Source of the DNA: a bacterium SCSIO 12696
Lineage (GTDB): Bacteria > Pseudomonadota > Gammaproteobacteria > Pseudomonadales > Porticoccaceae
DNA: 64,000 bases
Assembly (NCBI GenBank): GCA_024397955.1
Contig: CP073744.1
Location: 372,001 to 436,000, forward strand
Direction: 5' to 3'
A program made the translations under genes and the position numbers. Position 1 is the first letter of the stretch. The number at the start of each line of letters is the position of its first letter. Shown one piece after another: positions 8,806 to 16,549 of the stretch. The notes below the pieces were generated by a model. It was not told where the DNA came from. It saw nothing but the letters and a program-made list of their open reading frames with translations, and ran no database searches.

Positions 8806-9510
8806 TCAAGTCTCCATTAACATGGACATCGCCGCCATGGCTTCCGGGTCTTGGGATTTGATCATATTGGCGATATGGTGCTGGAAGTAGTAGCGGAAGC
8901 CGTTGTCTTTGGTGGCTGGGTACAGGCTGCTGTCGCCGGGCAGCACTGGAGTGGCTTCCACCTTATCGTCGTCAATCAGCATACCGTAAATGCTGCCATC
9001 CCCATGCAAGCGCCAACTGACCACTTCTTTGAGTATCAGGCTTTTAAAACCATCGCTGGAGAGCACTGCATGGGTGCCAATGGTGTCCGGTAATTCCTGA
9101 ATAATGACCGAGCTTGTACTTTCGTCGTTGGCCTCGTCACTGTAGTACTCAGCAGCGGTTTCCAGCTCAATCACCTTGTGCAGTGGCGGTTCGGTAAAAA
9201 GATCGTCAGCGCTGGCGTCGTAGTAACCCTGCCAGTGACCATTGAGCGGGTCCTGAATATCGGGGCAGGGGACAATATCATTCAGCCAGGGCACCATGCC
9301 AACCACTTCGCCGTCGGCGCGCAAGCCCCAGCAAAGCACTTTTACACTGAATAACTTTTCTGAATGAGCGCTGTTGGCGTACAGCATTTCCAGGCCATCG
9401 AGTTCGGGAGAGAGTCGGATAATGCGCCGATTAAACGCATCGGAGAAAGGCTTCCCTGAAAACAGGTCAACCACATTGTCCGTATTGTGGCTGTGGGTTG
9501 AGGTAGTCAT
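8806..9510 (-). CDS. Conserved-looking hypothetical protein with an internal duplication
   Basis: I do not recognise this 234-residue protein. It is acidic and predicted cytoplasmic, with no signal peptide or membrane segment. Two stretches resemble each other: residues 55-97 (S-V-K-V-L-C-W-G-L-R-A-D-G then V-V-G-M) and residues 158-210 (L-I-L-K-E-V-V-S-W-R-L-H-G-D-G then I-Y-G-M). Each is W-x-L-x-x-D-G-x-x-x-G-M followed by a proline-bearing acidic segment and an aromatic cluster, which suggests two copies of one small domain. The C-terminus is methionine-rich. It is divergent from epmC and convergent with the HD gene. Function unknown. Confidence 0.7.
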   Translation of the reverse strand: MTTSTHSHNTDNVVDLFSGKPFSDAFNRRIIRLSPELDGLEMLYANSAHSEKLFSVKVLCWGLRADGEVVGMVPWLNDIVPCPDIQDPLNGHWQGYYDASADDLFTEPPLHKVIELETAAEYYSDEANDESTSSVIIQELPDTIGTHAVLSSDGFKSLILKEVVSWRLHGDGSIYGMLIDDDKVEATPVLPGDSSLYPATKDNGFRYYFQHHIANMIKSQDPEAMAAMSMLMET

Positions 9511-9628
9511 AATACGCCTCCTCGGGGTGGGTGAAGCTTATGATTATTGTTCACCGCCTGCCTGCGACATCAGCTGACAGGCACTTCTTACACTACTCCT
9601 GATTGTTGCAAATCACAATAGGCCGTTT

Positions 9629-10186
9629 ATGGGCAGCTATGTAATTCACAATCCGACCATCAGCTGCCAGCAGTTGGAGCAGCTGTTCAACCAGTTATTT
9701 CTGGAGGGGTTTAACACCCGCTTGATCGGCGGAGCCAACGAGCCCCTTTATCTGCCGGCCGATGACACCTGTCACTACCATCGCTTGTATTATCGAGAGG
9801 ATTACCTTTCCAGTGCCTTTCACGAAATTGCCCACTGGTGCATCGCCGGTGAGCAACGTCGCCAGCAAGTAGATTTTGGTTACTGGTACAACCCGGATGG
9901 CCGTACCGCTGGGCAACAGCGTCAATTTGAGTCGGTGGAGGTTAAGCCCCAAGCGGTAGAGTGGCATTTGTCGTTGGCCGCTGGGCACCGCTTTCATCTC
10001 AGTGCCGATAATCTAGATGGTGATGTCGGCACCAGCGAGGCATTTGCGGAAGCGGTATGCCAGCAGGCGCAGGTCTACTGTCAACAAGGTTTGCCCGCAC
10101 GAGGGGCACAGTTAGCGGCTCACTTGCGCCAGCAACTTGGTACGGCTCCTGTTGGCCCTGAGTTGTTTCAACAGGGGTGTTTGTGA
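9629..10186 (+). CDS. epmC: Elongation factor P hydroxylase EpmC
   Basis: EpmC (YfcM) hydroxylates the modified lysine of translation elongation factor P after EpmA and EpmB have installed beta-lysine; EF-P relieves stalling at polyproline. The 185 residues include the putative metal site FHEIAHWCIAG (about 69-79), DFGYWYNPDGR and FESVEVKPQAVEW, all family hallmarks. No efp, epmA or epmB is in the window. Its TGA overlaps the GTG of the following exonuclease gene in GTGA, so the two are translationally coupled. Confidence 0.93.
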   Translation: MGSYVIHNPTISCQQLEQLFNQLFLEGFNTRLIGGANEPLYLPADDTCHYHRLYYREDYLSSAFHEIAHWCIAGEQRRQQVDFGYWYNPDGRTAGQQRQFESVEVKPQAVEWHLSLAAGHRFHLSADNLDGDVGTSEAFAEAVCQQAQVYCQQGLPARGAQLAAHLRQQLGTAPVGPELFQQGCL

Positions 10187-11088
10187 CGGTGGCAAAGGCG
10201 TATTTGATTGATGCGTCTATTTACTTTTTCCGCCACTACTTTGCCTTGCCAGACAATTGGCACAGCACAGAGGGCTATGCCACCAATGGTGTGCAGGGTT
10301 ACACCAACTGGCTGCTAACCTTGCTGCAAAAACAACAGCCCCGGTATGTGGCTACTGCTCACGATGAAAGTTTGGGAACTGGTTTCAGGCACCAGTTGTT
10401 CCCCGCCTATAAGGCCAACCGGGCACTGCCGGATGAGGCGCTTGAGTTTCAGTTGCGCGCCAGCCGTGAGGTGGCTGAAATTCTAGGGGTGGCTCACTTT
10501 GCCAGCCACAGCCACGAAGCGGACGATATTATCGGTACGCTCGCGAATCTGGCCCGCAGTAATCGCTGTGAACCGGTGATCATCAGTCGTGACAAAGATC
10601 TGACTCAATTGCTGCAACCCGGTGAATGCATGTGGGATTTTGGCTCCAGTGAAGCAAACGACCGAGCTCATTACGAAGCCAAGCTGGGTATTGGCCTACC
10701 CCAAATGGCGGATTATCTGGCTTTGGTGGGTGACCCTACCGACAATATACCCGGTGTGCCGGGCATCGGGCCGAAAACTGCAGTGGCCTTGCTAAACCAC
10801 TTTGCCGATATCGATACTCTGTTAGCCAATTTAGATCAGTTGCTGAATTTGCCAATCCGGGGTGCATCAGGGATTGCGCAAAAGCTTGCGCCGCTTGAAA
10901 AGCAGCTTCAACTAACCCGGCAGCTAACCGCCATTCATTGCGATGCTCCTCTGGGAGTTGAAGAAAGCCAATTTGACAGGGCCCTGCAATGGCAGGGTGT
11001 TGACCATAAACGCTTCGAGGACTTTTGCCATCGTATGGGCTTGGGGCGGCAGCTGTTGATGCGTGCTGGCCGATTAAATGGCACTTAG
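10183..11088 (+). CDS. 5'-3' exonuclease / flap endonuclease-type (Xni-like) protein
   Basis: Nuclease of the polymerase I 5'-nuclease/FEN superfamily, detached from any polymerase. Metal-binding acidic residues are spread as expected: LIDASIYFFRHYF at the start, FPAYKANR, EADDIIGTLA, ISRDKDLTQLL and GDPTDNIPGVPGIGPKTA (helix-hairpin-helix DNA-binding region, about residues 180-197). At 302 residues it is longer than E. coli Xni (about 250) and closer to bacterial Exo I-type stand-alone proteins. I prefer GTG at 10183, overlapping the epmC stop; another GTG lies two codons upstream. Confidence 0.88.
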   Translation: MTVAKAYLIDASIYFFRHYFALPDNWHSTEGYATNGVQGYTNWLLTLLQKQQPRYVATAHDESLGTGFRHQLFPAYKANRALPDEALEFQLRASREVAEILGVAHFASHSHEADDIIGTLANLARSNRCEPVIISRDKDLTQLLQPGECMWDFGSSEANDRAHYEAKLGIGLPQMADYLALVGDPTDNIPGVPGIGPKTAVALLNHFADIDTLLANLDQLLNLPIRGASGIAQKLAPLEKQLQLTRQLTAIHCDAPLGVEESQFDRALQWQGVDHKRFEDFCHRMGLGRQLLMRAGRLNGT

Positions 11089-11109
11089 TTCCTGTTTATA
11101 GACGTTGAG

Positions 11110-12213
11110 ATGCGGATGAAAATTATTGCCGACGAAAATATGCCTTTGGTGCGGGAGCTGTTTAGCCCCTATGGCGAAGTGATAACTGTGCCGGGACGCA
11201 ACCTCAGCGCCGCTCAGGTACGCGACGCGGATGTGCTGCTGGTGCGCTCAGTCACTCAGGTGAACAGGACGCTGCTGGCGAACAGTGGTATTCGCTTTGT
11301 GGGCTCTGCCACCATTGGCGTTGACCATGTGGATCTGGATTACCTCGTCGAGCAAGGTATTGAGTTCAGTGCTGCCCCCGGTTGTAACGCAACGGCGGTG
11401 GTGGATTACGTCTGTGCGGCACTCTGTACTCTCAATGTGGACTGGCAGACATTGTGTGCCGGCCAGACTTCTGTAGGAATTGTTGGTTGTGGCAATGTCG
11501 GTGGGCGACTGTATCGTCGTTTTCGGGCAATGGGTGTGTCTGTGCACTGCTATGACCCGTTTCTGGATATTGAGGAAAATCCGGATTTGACCGATCTGGA
11601 AACCGTGCTGGGATGTTCTGTGGTGTGTTTGCATACCCCGCATACCGTTGATGGGCCGTTTCCCACCCACCATATGCTCAGCGAGGCGGAGCTGGAGCAA
11701 TTTGCTCCAGGTACTGTGCTGTTGAACGCTGGTCGTGGGGCGGCTATTGATAACAGTGCACTGCTAAATCGGCTCAACCGGGGCGCGGATTTAAAGGTGG
11801 TGCTGGATGTGTGGGAAGGGGAGCCAGATGTTTCACAACCGCTGTTGGAGGCGGTGATTTTGGCTACGCCTCATATTGCGGGTTACAGCGTACAAGGCAA
11901 AACCAACGGCACGACCATGGTGCGGGATGCGTTTTTGCGTTGGCGGGAGGAGCCTGCCAACCCTGTTGTTGAGCAGGACGAGCCTATGGTTTTGTCAGCG
12001 AAGGTCTTGAATGAGGCTGTTCAGGGGGCTTACGACATTCGTGAAGATGACCGGCGTATGCGCGCTCAATTGGCCATGGCCGATAGCGCACATCAGTTTG
12101 ACCGACTGCGTAAGGAATACCCCCAGCGCCACGAGTTTCATCGCTATCGGGTTGTCGGTGACAAGCTGAGTGCGTTTGATCGGCAGGTGCTGACGGCGTT
12201 TGGCTTTGGCTAG
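11110..12213 (+). CDS. pdxB: Erythronate-4-phosphate dehydrogenase PdxB
   Basis: NAD-dependent oxidation of 4-phosphoerythronate, the second step of DXP-dependent pyridoxal 5'-phosphate synthesis. The 367 residues start MRMKIIADENMPLVRELF. The NAD-binding segment VGIVGCGNVGGRLYRRF follows, with the D-2-hydroxyacid dehydrogenase signature LLNAGRGAAIDNSALL, the catalytic region VLDVWEGEP, and TPHIAGYSVQGKTNGT. The extra C-terminal domain (about 290-367) is specific to PdxB and mediates dimerisation. ATG at 11116 is an equally possible start. PLP made through this pathway serves AlaA and the C-terminal PLP enzyme in the same window. Confidence 0.96.
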   Translation: MRMKIIADENMPLVRELFSPYGEVITVPGRNLSAAQVRDADVLLVRSVTQVNRTLLANSGIRFVGSATIGVDHVDLDYLVEQGIEFSAAPGCNATAVVDYVCAALCTLNVDWQTLCAGQTSVGIVGCGNVGGRLYRRFRAMGVSVHCYDPFLDIEENPDLTDLETVLGCSVVCLHTPHTVDGPFPTHHMLSEAELEQFAPGTVLLNAGRGAAIDNSALLNRLNRGADLKVVLDVWEGEPDVSQPLLEAVILATPHIAGYSVQGKTNGTTMVRDAFLRWREEPANPVVEQDEPMVLSAKVLNEAVQGAYDIREDDRRMRAQLAMADSAHQFDRLRKEYPQRHEFHRYRVVGDKLSAFDRQVLTAFGFG

Positions 12214-12245
12214 CCATGAGCAGGGGATTTTCAGGCTGAAAAAAA

Positions 12246-12267
12246 GCCGCCGTTTTTCAACGGCGGC
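12246..12267. terminator. Intrinsic terminator between pdxB and the small protein gene
   Basis: Nine-base-pair stem GCCGCCGTT / AACGGCGGC with the loop TTTC. An A-rich run lies before it (U-tract for the minus strand) and a weaker T-rich run after it. It lies between convergent genes. Confidence 0.8.
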
Positions 12268-12314
12268 CTCAGTGTTTTTAAAACCAGTGGTCTTGAATGA
12301 AAGGCGAACAACAA

Positions 12315-12461
12315 TTAGCTGTTAGTGCTGCTTTGTTCGTCTGTCGCCAACTCGTGGCAAGCCCCCTGTACCATTTCTTCCGTAATCGGCACTTCTTTGC
12401 CGTTCTGATCCAGAATGGCTGCGCCGTTGAAGTTGGTGGCGTCGCTAATTTGGTTGTCCAT
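12315..12461 (-). CDS. Small PA1571-like protein, copy 1 (48 aa)
   Basis: A 48-residue protein that I recognise as resembling the uncharacterised PA1571-type small proteins of pseudomonads. Its core is FNGAAILDQNGKEVPITEEM, then VQGACHEL. The core is shared with the 55-residue protein encoded at 13833-14000: F-[NH]-G-A-A-I-[LI], a D/N-G turn, E-V-x-I-T-E-[ED]-M-V and A-C. GGGGAG lies ten bases upstream of the ATG, a good ribosome binding site. No membrane segment or signal is visible. It lies downstream of alaA on the same strand. The paralogy makes it a real gene despite its length. Function unknown. Confidence 0.8.
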   Translation of the reverse strand: MDNQISDATNFNGAAILDQNGKEVPITEEMVQGACHELATDEQSSTNS

Positions 12462-12572
12462 GTGGCTACTCCCCTAATTTAAGCCCGTGCTACCTGGCCG
12501 GCAGTCTATGAGGCATTTTTTACAGTTATATGTCACCGCTTAAACGGCTTGTTATCAGCACCCTAAAGTGCC

Positions 12573-13793
12573 TTATTTTTGAAGGCGGTATTGACGCAGG
12601 TGCAGGGCCAGTTTGTCAATGGCAATATCCAGATCTTTGACGTCCGGCAAAAAAACGATGCGGAAGTGGTCTGGCTGTGGCCAGTTAAAGGCGGTGCCTT
12701 GTACCAGCAGTATGTGCTCTTGAACCAGCAGGTTGAGTACAAACTGCTCATCGTCAGGGATGTGGTATACCTCGGGGTCAATTTTGGGGAACAGGTACAT
12801 GGCCCCCTTGGGTTTGACACAGCTGATGCCGGGAATGTCATTGAGTTTACGCCAGGCCAGTTGCATCTGCTCGTACAGGCGCCCGCCGGGCTTAATCAGG
12901 TCGTCGATGCTCTGGTAGCCGCCGAGAGCGGTTTGAATGCCATGCATGGAGGGCACATTGGCGCACAAGCGCATGGACGCCAACATTTCCAGGCCTTCAA
13001 AGTAATCTTTGGCCAGGTGCTTGGCACCGCTGAGGATCATCCAGCCAGCGCGAAACCCCGCCATACGGTGGGTTTTGGAGAGGCCGTTAAAGGTAATACA
13101 GGGAATGTCCGTGACCAGTGAGCCCAGGGGTATGTGTACGGCGTCATCGTAGATAATCTGGTCGTATATCTCGTCGGCAAACAGAATCAGTTCCTGCTGC
13201 CTGGCAATGGCCACCAGTTCCCGCAAAACGCTTTCCGAGTACACAGCGCCAGTGGGGTTATTGGGGTTGATGACCACAATGCCTTTGGTGTTTTCTGACA
13301 CCTTGCTGCGAATGTCATCCAGATCCGGTTGCCAGCCGTTGGCTTCATCGCACAGGTAGTGCACCGCTTTGCCCCCCGCCAGGGTCACCGCTGCAGTCCA
13401 CAAAGGGTAATCCGGTGCGGGCACCAGGATTTCGTCACCGTTATTGAGCAAACCCTGCATGGCCATCACGATCATTTCGCTGACGCCATTGCCAATAATG
13501 ATGTCGTCTACGGTGACATCCGGTATGCCAGTGACCTGGCAGCGCTGCATAATCGCTTTGCGAGCACTGTATAGCCCCTTGGCGTGGCCGTAGCCCTGGG
13601 CAGCGGGGAGGTTGTGAATCACATCCTGAATGATTTCTTCCGGGGCAAGCAGGCCGAATGCGGCGGGGTTGCCAATGTTCAGTTTGAGGATGCGATGACC
13701 ATCTTCTTCCAGGCGGTTGGCGTGGTCGAGAATAGAGCCGCGAATGTCGTAGCAGACATTGTCCAGCTTGTTGGACTTGATAATTGGTTTCAT
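12573..13793 (-). CDS. alaA: Alanine-synthesising aminotransferase AlaA (PLP-dependent, class I/II)
   Basis: Transfers the amino group from glutamate to pyruvate to give alanine. The 406 residues align with E. coli AlaA/YfbQ in length and motifs: LKLNIGNPAAFG at 37-48, GYGHAKGLYSARKAI at 68-82, PAPDYPLW at 126-133, the NPNNPTGAVYS motif at 176-186 with the substrate-binding Asn, LFADEIYDQIIYD at 204-216, and the Schiff-base lysine at 240 in NGLSKTHRMAGFRAGW. It is flanked on both sides, same strand, by two paralogous small proteins, with 39 bases between it and the upstream copy. Confidence 0.95.
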   Translation of the reverse strand: MKPIIKSNKLDNVCYDIRGSILDHANRLEEDGHRILKLNIGNPAAFGLLAPEEIIQDVIHNLPAAQGYGHAKGLYSARKAIMQRCQVTGIPDVTVDDIIIGNGVSEMIVMAMQGLLNNGDEILVPAPDYPLWTAAVTLAGGKAVHYLCDEANGWQPDLDDIRSKVSENTKGIVVINPNNPTGAVYSESVLRELVAIARQQELILFADEIYDQIIYDDAVHIPLGSLVTDIPCITFNGLSKTHRMAGFRAGWMILSGAKHLAKDYFEGLEMLASMRLCANVPSMHGIQTALGGYQSIDDLIKPGGRLYEQMQLAWRKLNDIPGISCVKPKGAMYLFPKIDPEVYHIPDDEQFVLNLLVQEHILLVQGTAFNWPQPDHFRIVFLPDVKDLDIAIDKLALHLRQYRLQK

Positions 13794-13832
13794 GGGGTAA
13801 AGTTTGGCAGTAATTGGACGATAAAGTGGCAG

Positions 13833-14000
13833 TTACTCAGCCTTGGGTGCTGAGTCGTCTGCCTGGGCTTCATCCAGTTTTTCGCAGGCGTCTTTCACCA
13901 TATCTTCGGTGATAAGCACTTCCTGGCCGTCGTCGCCAATGATTGCGGCGCCGTGGAAGTCTGCCTCGGAGGCGGGCTGTTGTTTTTTGTTTGCAGTCAT
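13833..14000 (-). CDS. Small PA1571-like protein, copy 2 (55 aa)
   Basis: A 55-residue protein, paralogous to the one at 12315-12461. Residues 15-40 (FHGAAIIGDDGQEV, LITEDMVKDAC) line up with copy 1 without gaps. The N-terminus is lysine/glutamine-rich (MTANKKQQP) and the C-terminus is an acidic tail (DEAQADDSAPKAE). It is the gene immediately upstream of alaA and may share its transcript. Function unknown; the family resemblance to PA1571-type proteins is from memory of the motif. Confidence 0.8.
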   Translation of the reverse strand: MTANKKQQPASEADFHGAAIIGDDGQEVLITEDMVKDACEKLDEAQADDSAPKAE

Positions 14001-14200
14001 ATCGGCCTGTATCGGCTTGTAAGCCGATGGTGTTATTTCTGTTGCAGGACTGGCAACATATCATGCATTGACCGACTCACCAACGTGTAAATGGAGCAAA
14101 ATGTGGTGAATGGATTAGAAATTGCCCCCAAAAGGGTAATGCCAGTGGCTCAGAGCAACCGCAGGCGCTTTACCGGCGATTGTTCCGCTGAGGCTTGTCT

Positions 14201-15001
14201 ATGAGAACCTTGCTAACGGCGCTGTTGATTGGCGGCACCATTTTGACCATTGGCGGTATCTTGTGCAGCCGTTACGGCCTGACATCCATGTTTACCGGGC
14301 TGGTGGCCACTGGCAGCGGCTTGCTCTTTATTACTCTGGTTGCCGTGCTGTCGATCATTACCATGTTGATGCTGTTCAAGATTCAAGGTGGTTTGTTGGT
14401 GTTCTTGCTGCTGGGGTGCTCGCCACTGATTGTTGGCTTTGTTGTGATGGGGCCGGGGAGCTTTAAGCTGCCACTGATCCACGACATTACTACGGATACG
14501 GCGGAGCCGCCGGAATTTGAGTTTGCCCGTATTGGCCGCCAGCGCCAGGACAACAGCCTGAATTACCCCGGCAAAGAAGTGGCTGCTCAGCAGCTCAACG
14601 CTTACCCGGATATTGTGCCTCATGTGGTGGATACAGCACCTCTGCAATTGTTGCCGGCCGTGGAAGGGGTGGCCGAGTCTTTGGGGTGGAAGCTGTTGGG
14701 CTCCGATGAGTTGATGTTGCGTGTAGAAGCCCAAGACCGCTCAACCCTGTTTGGTTTTATTGATGATGTGGTGGTTCGTCTTTCGCCATTGTCTACTGGG
14801 AGCCGCGTGGATGTACGCTCGGTATCCCGTTTGGGGCGCGGTGATTTCGGCGCCAATGCCGCCCGTATTCGAGATTTTTATCGGGCTCTTTGCAACACCC
14901 CTGGTATTTCCTGCAAAGCGTTGCAAGATATTGAAAACCCTGATGGAAAAGGGGGCTCTCTGAGCCAGAAAAGTGTTGACAGCATTTCATCGGATTCATA
15001 G
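14201..15001 (+). CDS. DUF1499 domain membrane protein
   Basis: About 266 residues. Three predicted membrane helices in the first 90 residues are followed by a soluble DUF1499 domain: PEFEFARIGRQRQ, then GWKLLGSDELMLRVEAQDRSTLFGFIDDVVVR and the hallmark GSRVDVRSVSRLGRGDFGANAARIRDF. The domain family is uncharacterised. The ATG at 14201 is preferred over a TTG two codons upstream because GAGG lies upstream at normal spacing. The last codons contain the promoter of the downstream tRNA operon: the TAG stop is also the first three bases of its -10 box. Confidence 0.85.
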   Translation: MRTLLTALLIGGTILTIGGILCSRYGLTSMFTGLVATGSGLLFITLVAVLSIITMLMLFKIQGGLLVFLLLGCSPLIVGFVVMGPGSFKLPLIHDITTDTAEPPEFEFARIGRQRQDNSLNYPGKEVAAQQLNAYPDIVPHVVDTAPLQLLPAVEGVAESLGWKLLGSDELMLRVEAQDRSTLFGFIDDVVVRLSPLSTGSRVDVRSVSRLGRGDFGANAARIRDFYRALCNTPGISCKALQDIENPDGKGGSLSQKSVDSISSDS

Positions 15002-15004
15002 AAT
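14976..15004 (+). promoter_or_regulatory. Sigma-70 promoter for the tRNA-Glu/Gly operon
   Basis: TTGACA at 14976-14981, a spacer of exactly 17 bases, and TAGAAT at 14999-15004, followed directly by GCGCGCC. The GC-rich discriminator next to the -10 box is the mark of stringently controlled stable-RNA promoters. The box overlaps the end of the DUF1499 gene. Transcription would begin near 15011, about 50 bases before the first tRNA. Confidence 0.8.
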
Positions 15005-15061
15005 GCGCGCCTCTTCGTTGATGACCAAGTCAGTTGGCTGATCATCAATCAAGTGTTCAGT

Positions 15062-15137
15062 GTCCCGTTCGTCTAGAGGCCTAGGACACCGCCCTTTCAC
15101 GGCGGTAACAGGGGTTCGACTCCCCTACGGGATGCCA
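15062..15137 (+). tRNA. tRNA-Glu (TTC), copy 1
   Basis: 76 bases including an encoded CCA. The cloverleaf follows E. coli tRNA-Glu closely; the anticodon loop CTTTCAC gives anticodon TTC, and GGTTCGA forms the T loop. First gene of a four-tRNA operon. Confidence 0.97.
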
Positions 15138-15138
15138 C

Positions 15139-15214
15139 GCGGGAATAGCTCAGTTGGTAGAGCGCAACCTTGCCAAGGTTGAGGTCGCCGGTTCGAACCC
15201 GGTTTCCCGCTCCA
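15139..15214 (+). tRNA. tRNA-Gly (GCC), copy 1
   Basis: 76 bases with encoded CCA, one base after tRNA-Glu. The anticodon arm CCTTGCCAAGG gives anticodon GCC, and the acceptor stem GCGGGAA/TTCCCGC is perfect. Confidence 0.97.
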
Positions 15215-15305
15215 ACTTTTTTGGACTGGTTCTTTTGAACAGATGCCCTGAAAAGTTGCCGAACACAAAGCGAAGAGAGTATCGCCTGGCAACCGATACA
15301 ACCGT

Positions 15306-15381
15306 GTCCCGTTCGTCTAGAGGCCTAGGACACCGCCCTTTCACGGCGGTAACAGGGGTTCGACTCCCCTACGGGATGCCA
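15306..15381 (+). tRNA. tRNA-Glu (TTC), copy 2
   Basis: Identical to copy 1, offset by 244 bases. The 91-base spacer before it has no clear promoter, so it is probably cotranscribed with the first pair. Confidence 0.97.
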
Positions 15382-15382
15382 C

Positions 15383-15458
15383 GCGGGAATAGCTCAGTTG
15401 GTAGAGCGCAACCTTGCCAAGGTTGAGGTCGCCGGTTCGAACCCGGTTTCCCGCTCCA
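15383..15458 (+). tRNA. tRNA-Gly (GCC), copy 2
   Basis: Identical to copy 1 and one base after tRNA-Glu copy 2, with encoded CCA. The operon terminator lies about 58 bases downstream. Confidence 0.97.
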
Positions 15459-15515
15459 ATGTTTTTGAAATGGAGAGCTTTCTAAATGGAAAGCTTTCCA
15501 GGTAGCAAGTTAACG

Positions 15516-15550
15516 AAAAGGCGCAGATTGTCGATCTGCGCCTTTTCTGT
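15516..15550 (+). terminator. Terminator of the tRNA operon
   Basis: A 13-base-pair perfect stem, AAAAGGCGCAGAT / ATCTGCGCCTTTT, with a five-base loop. The stem itself ends in the T tract. Confidence 0.92.
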
Positions 15551-15598
15551 TTCTGCCCTATACTTCGCTCTCTTTAAACGCTCGGGTATGCCACTTCC

Positions 15599-16549
15599 AT
15601 GACCGCTGCACTAAAAATACAGGACTTGCACAAAGTCTATGACAATGGCTTGGAGGCACTGAAGGGCGTTAGCCTGGATGTCCAACCAGGGGATTTTTTC
15701 GCTTTGCTTGGCCCCAACGGAGCTGGGAAATCCACCACCATCGGCATTATTTGTTCCCTGATACGTAAAAGCGCTGGCAACGTGGAGATATTTGGCTGCG
15801 ATATCGACAGTGATTTTTCCACGGCCAAGCAGTACCTCGGGGTGGTGCCGCAGGAGTTCAATTTCAACCAGTTTGAAAAGGTCTACGATATCCTGATTAC
15901 CCAGGCGGGTTATTTTGGACTGCACCCAAAACTGGCGGCAGAGCGTGCCGAAAAGTACCTCAGGCTACTGGGGTTGTGGGATAAACGGCACAGCGTTTCC
16001 CGCATGTTGTCCGGCGGTATGAAGCGACGCCTGATGATTGCCCGGGCAATGATTCACGAACCCAAATTGTTGATTCTGGACGAACCCACTGCCGGTGTGG
16101 ATATAGAACTGCGTCGATCCATGTGGGACTTTTTGCGGAAAATTAATGGGGAAGGCACCACGATTATCCTCACCACCCACTATCTGGAAGAAGCGGAAAG
16201 CCTGTGCCGCAATATCGCCATTATTGATCACGGCCTGATCGTACAGAACACCAGCATTCGCCAGCTACTGGCGCAACTGAACAAAGAAGTGTTTGTGTTG
16301 GATATAAACGGCAAGTTGGATCAGTGCCCGCAACTGCCCGGATTTCCCTCACGCCTGGTGGCCGAAGAGGAGGGCAACTGCCTGGAGGTGGAAGTGGTGA
16401 AGGGGCAGTCGCTCAATGAACTGTTTGCCGCGTTGGCAGAGCAAGGTATTCAAGTGCAAAGCATGCGTAACAAGGCCAACCGCCTGGAAGAAATGTTTGT
16501 CTCCATGACCAATAGCAGCCCTAGCCAGGCGCAGGGAGAGACGTCGTGA
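15599..16549 (+). CDS. yadG: ABC transporter ATP-binding protein (YadG-like)
   Basis: ATPase subunit of a two-gene ABC-2 type exporter. Walker A GPNGAGKST is at 38-46, the signature LSGGMKRRLMIARAM at about 137-151, Walker B LLILDEPTAGVD follows, and the H-loop is in ILTTHYLEEAESL. The C-terminal 90 residues are the extra domain seen in drug/polysaccharide exporter ATPases. The 316 residues match YadG. Its stop overlaps the permease start in GTGA. The substrate is unknown for this subfamily. Confidence 0.93.
   Translation: MTAALKIQDLHKVYDNGLEALKGVSLDVQPGDFFALLGPNGAGKSTTIGIICSLIRKSAGNVEIFGCDIDSDFSTAKQYLGVVPQEFNFNQFEKVYDILITQAGYFGLHPKLAAERAEKYLRLLGLWDKRHSVSRMLSGGMKRRLMIARAMIHEPKLLILDEPTAGVDIELRRSMWDFLRKINGEGTTIILTTHYLEEAESLCRNIAIIDHGLIVQNTSIRQLLAQLNKEVFVLDINGKLDQCPQLPGFPSRLVAEEEGNCLEVEVVKGQSLNELFAALAEQGIQVQSMRNKANRLEEMFVSMTNSSPSQAQGETS

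Noticed and set aside
12297..12482. Plus-strand 61-aa open frame opposite the small protein gene
   Set aside because: It is a shadow of the minus-strand 48-aa gene, which has a ribosome binding site and a paralogue; the plus frame has neither.
15062..15458. Long near-identical repeats resembling a repeat-spacer array
   Set aside because: The repeats are two tRNA-Glu/tRNA-Gly pairs with full cloverleaves and CCA ends; there is only one spacer and there are no cas genes.
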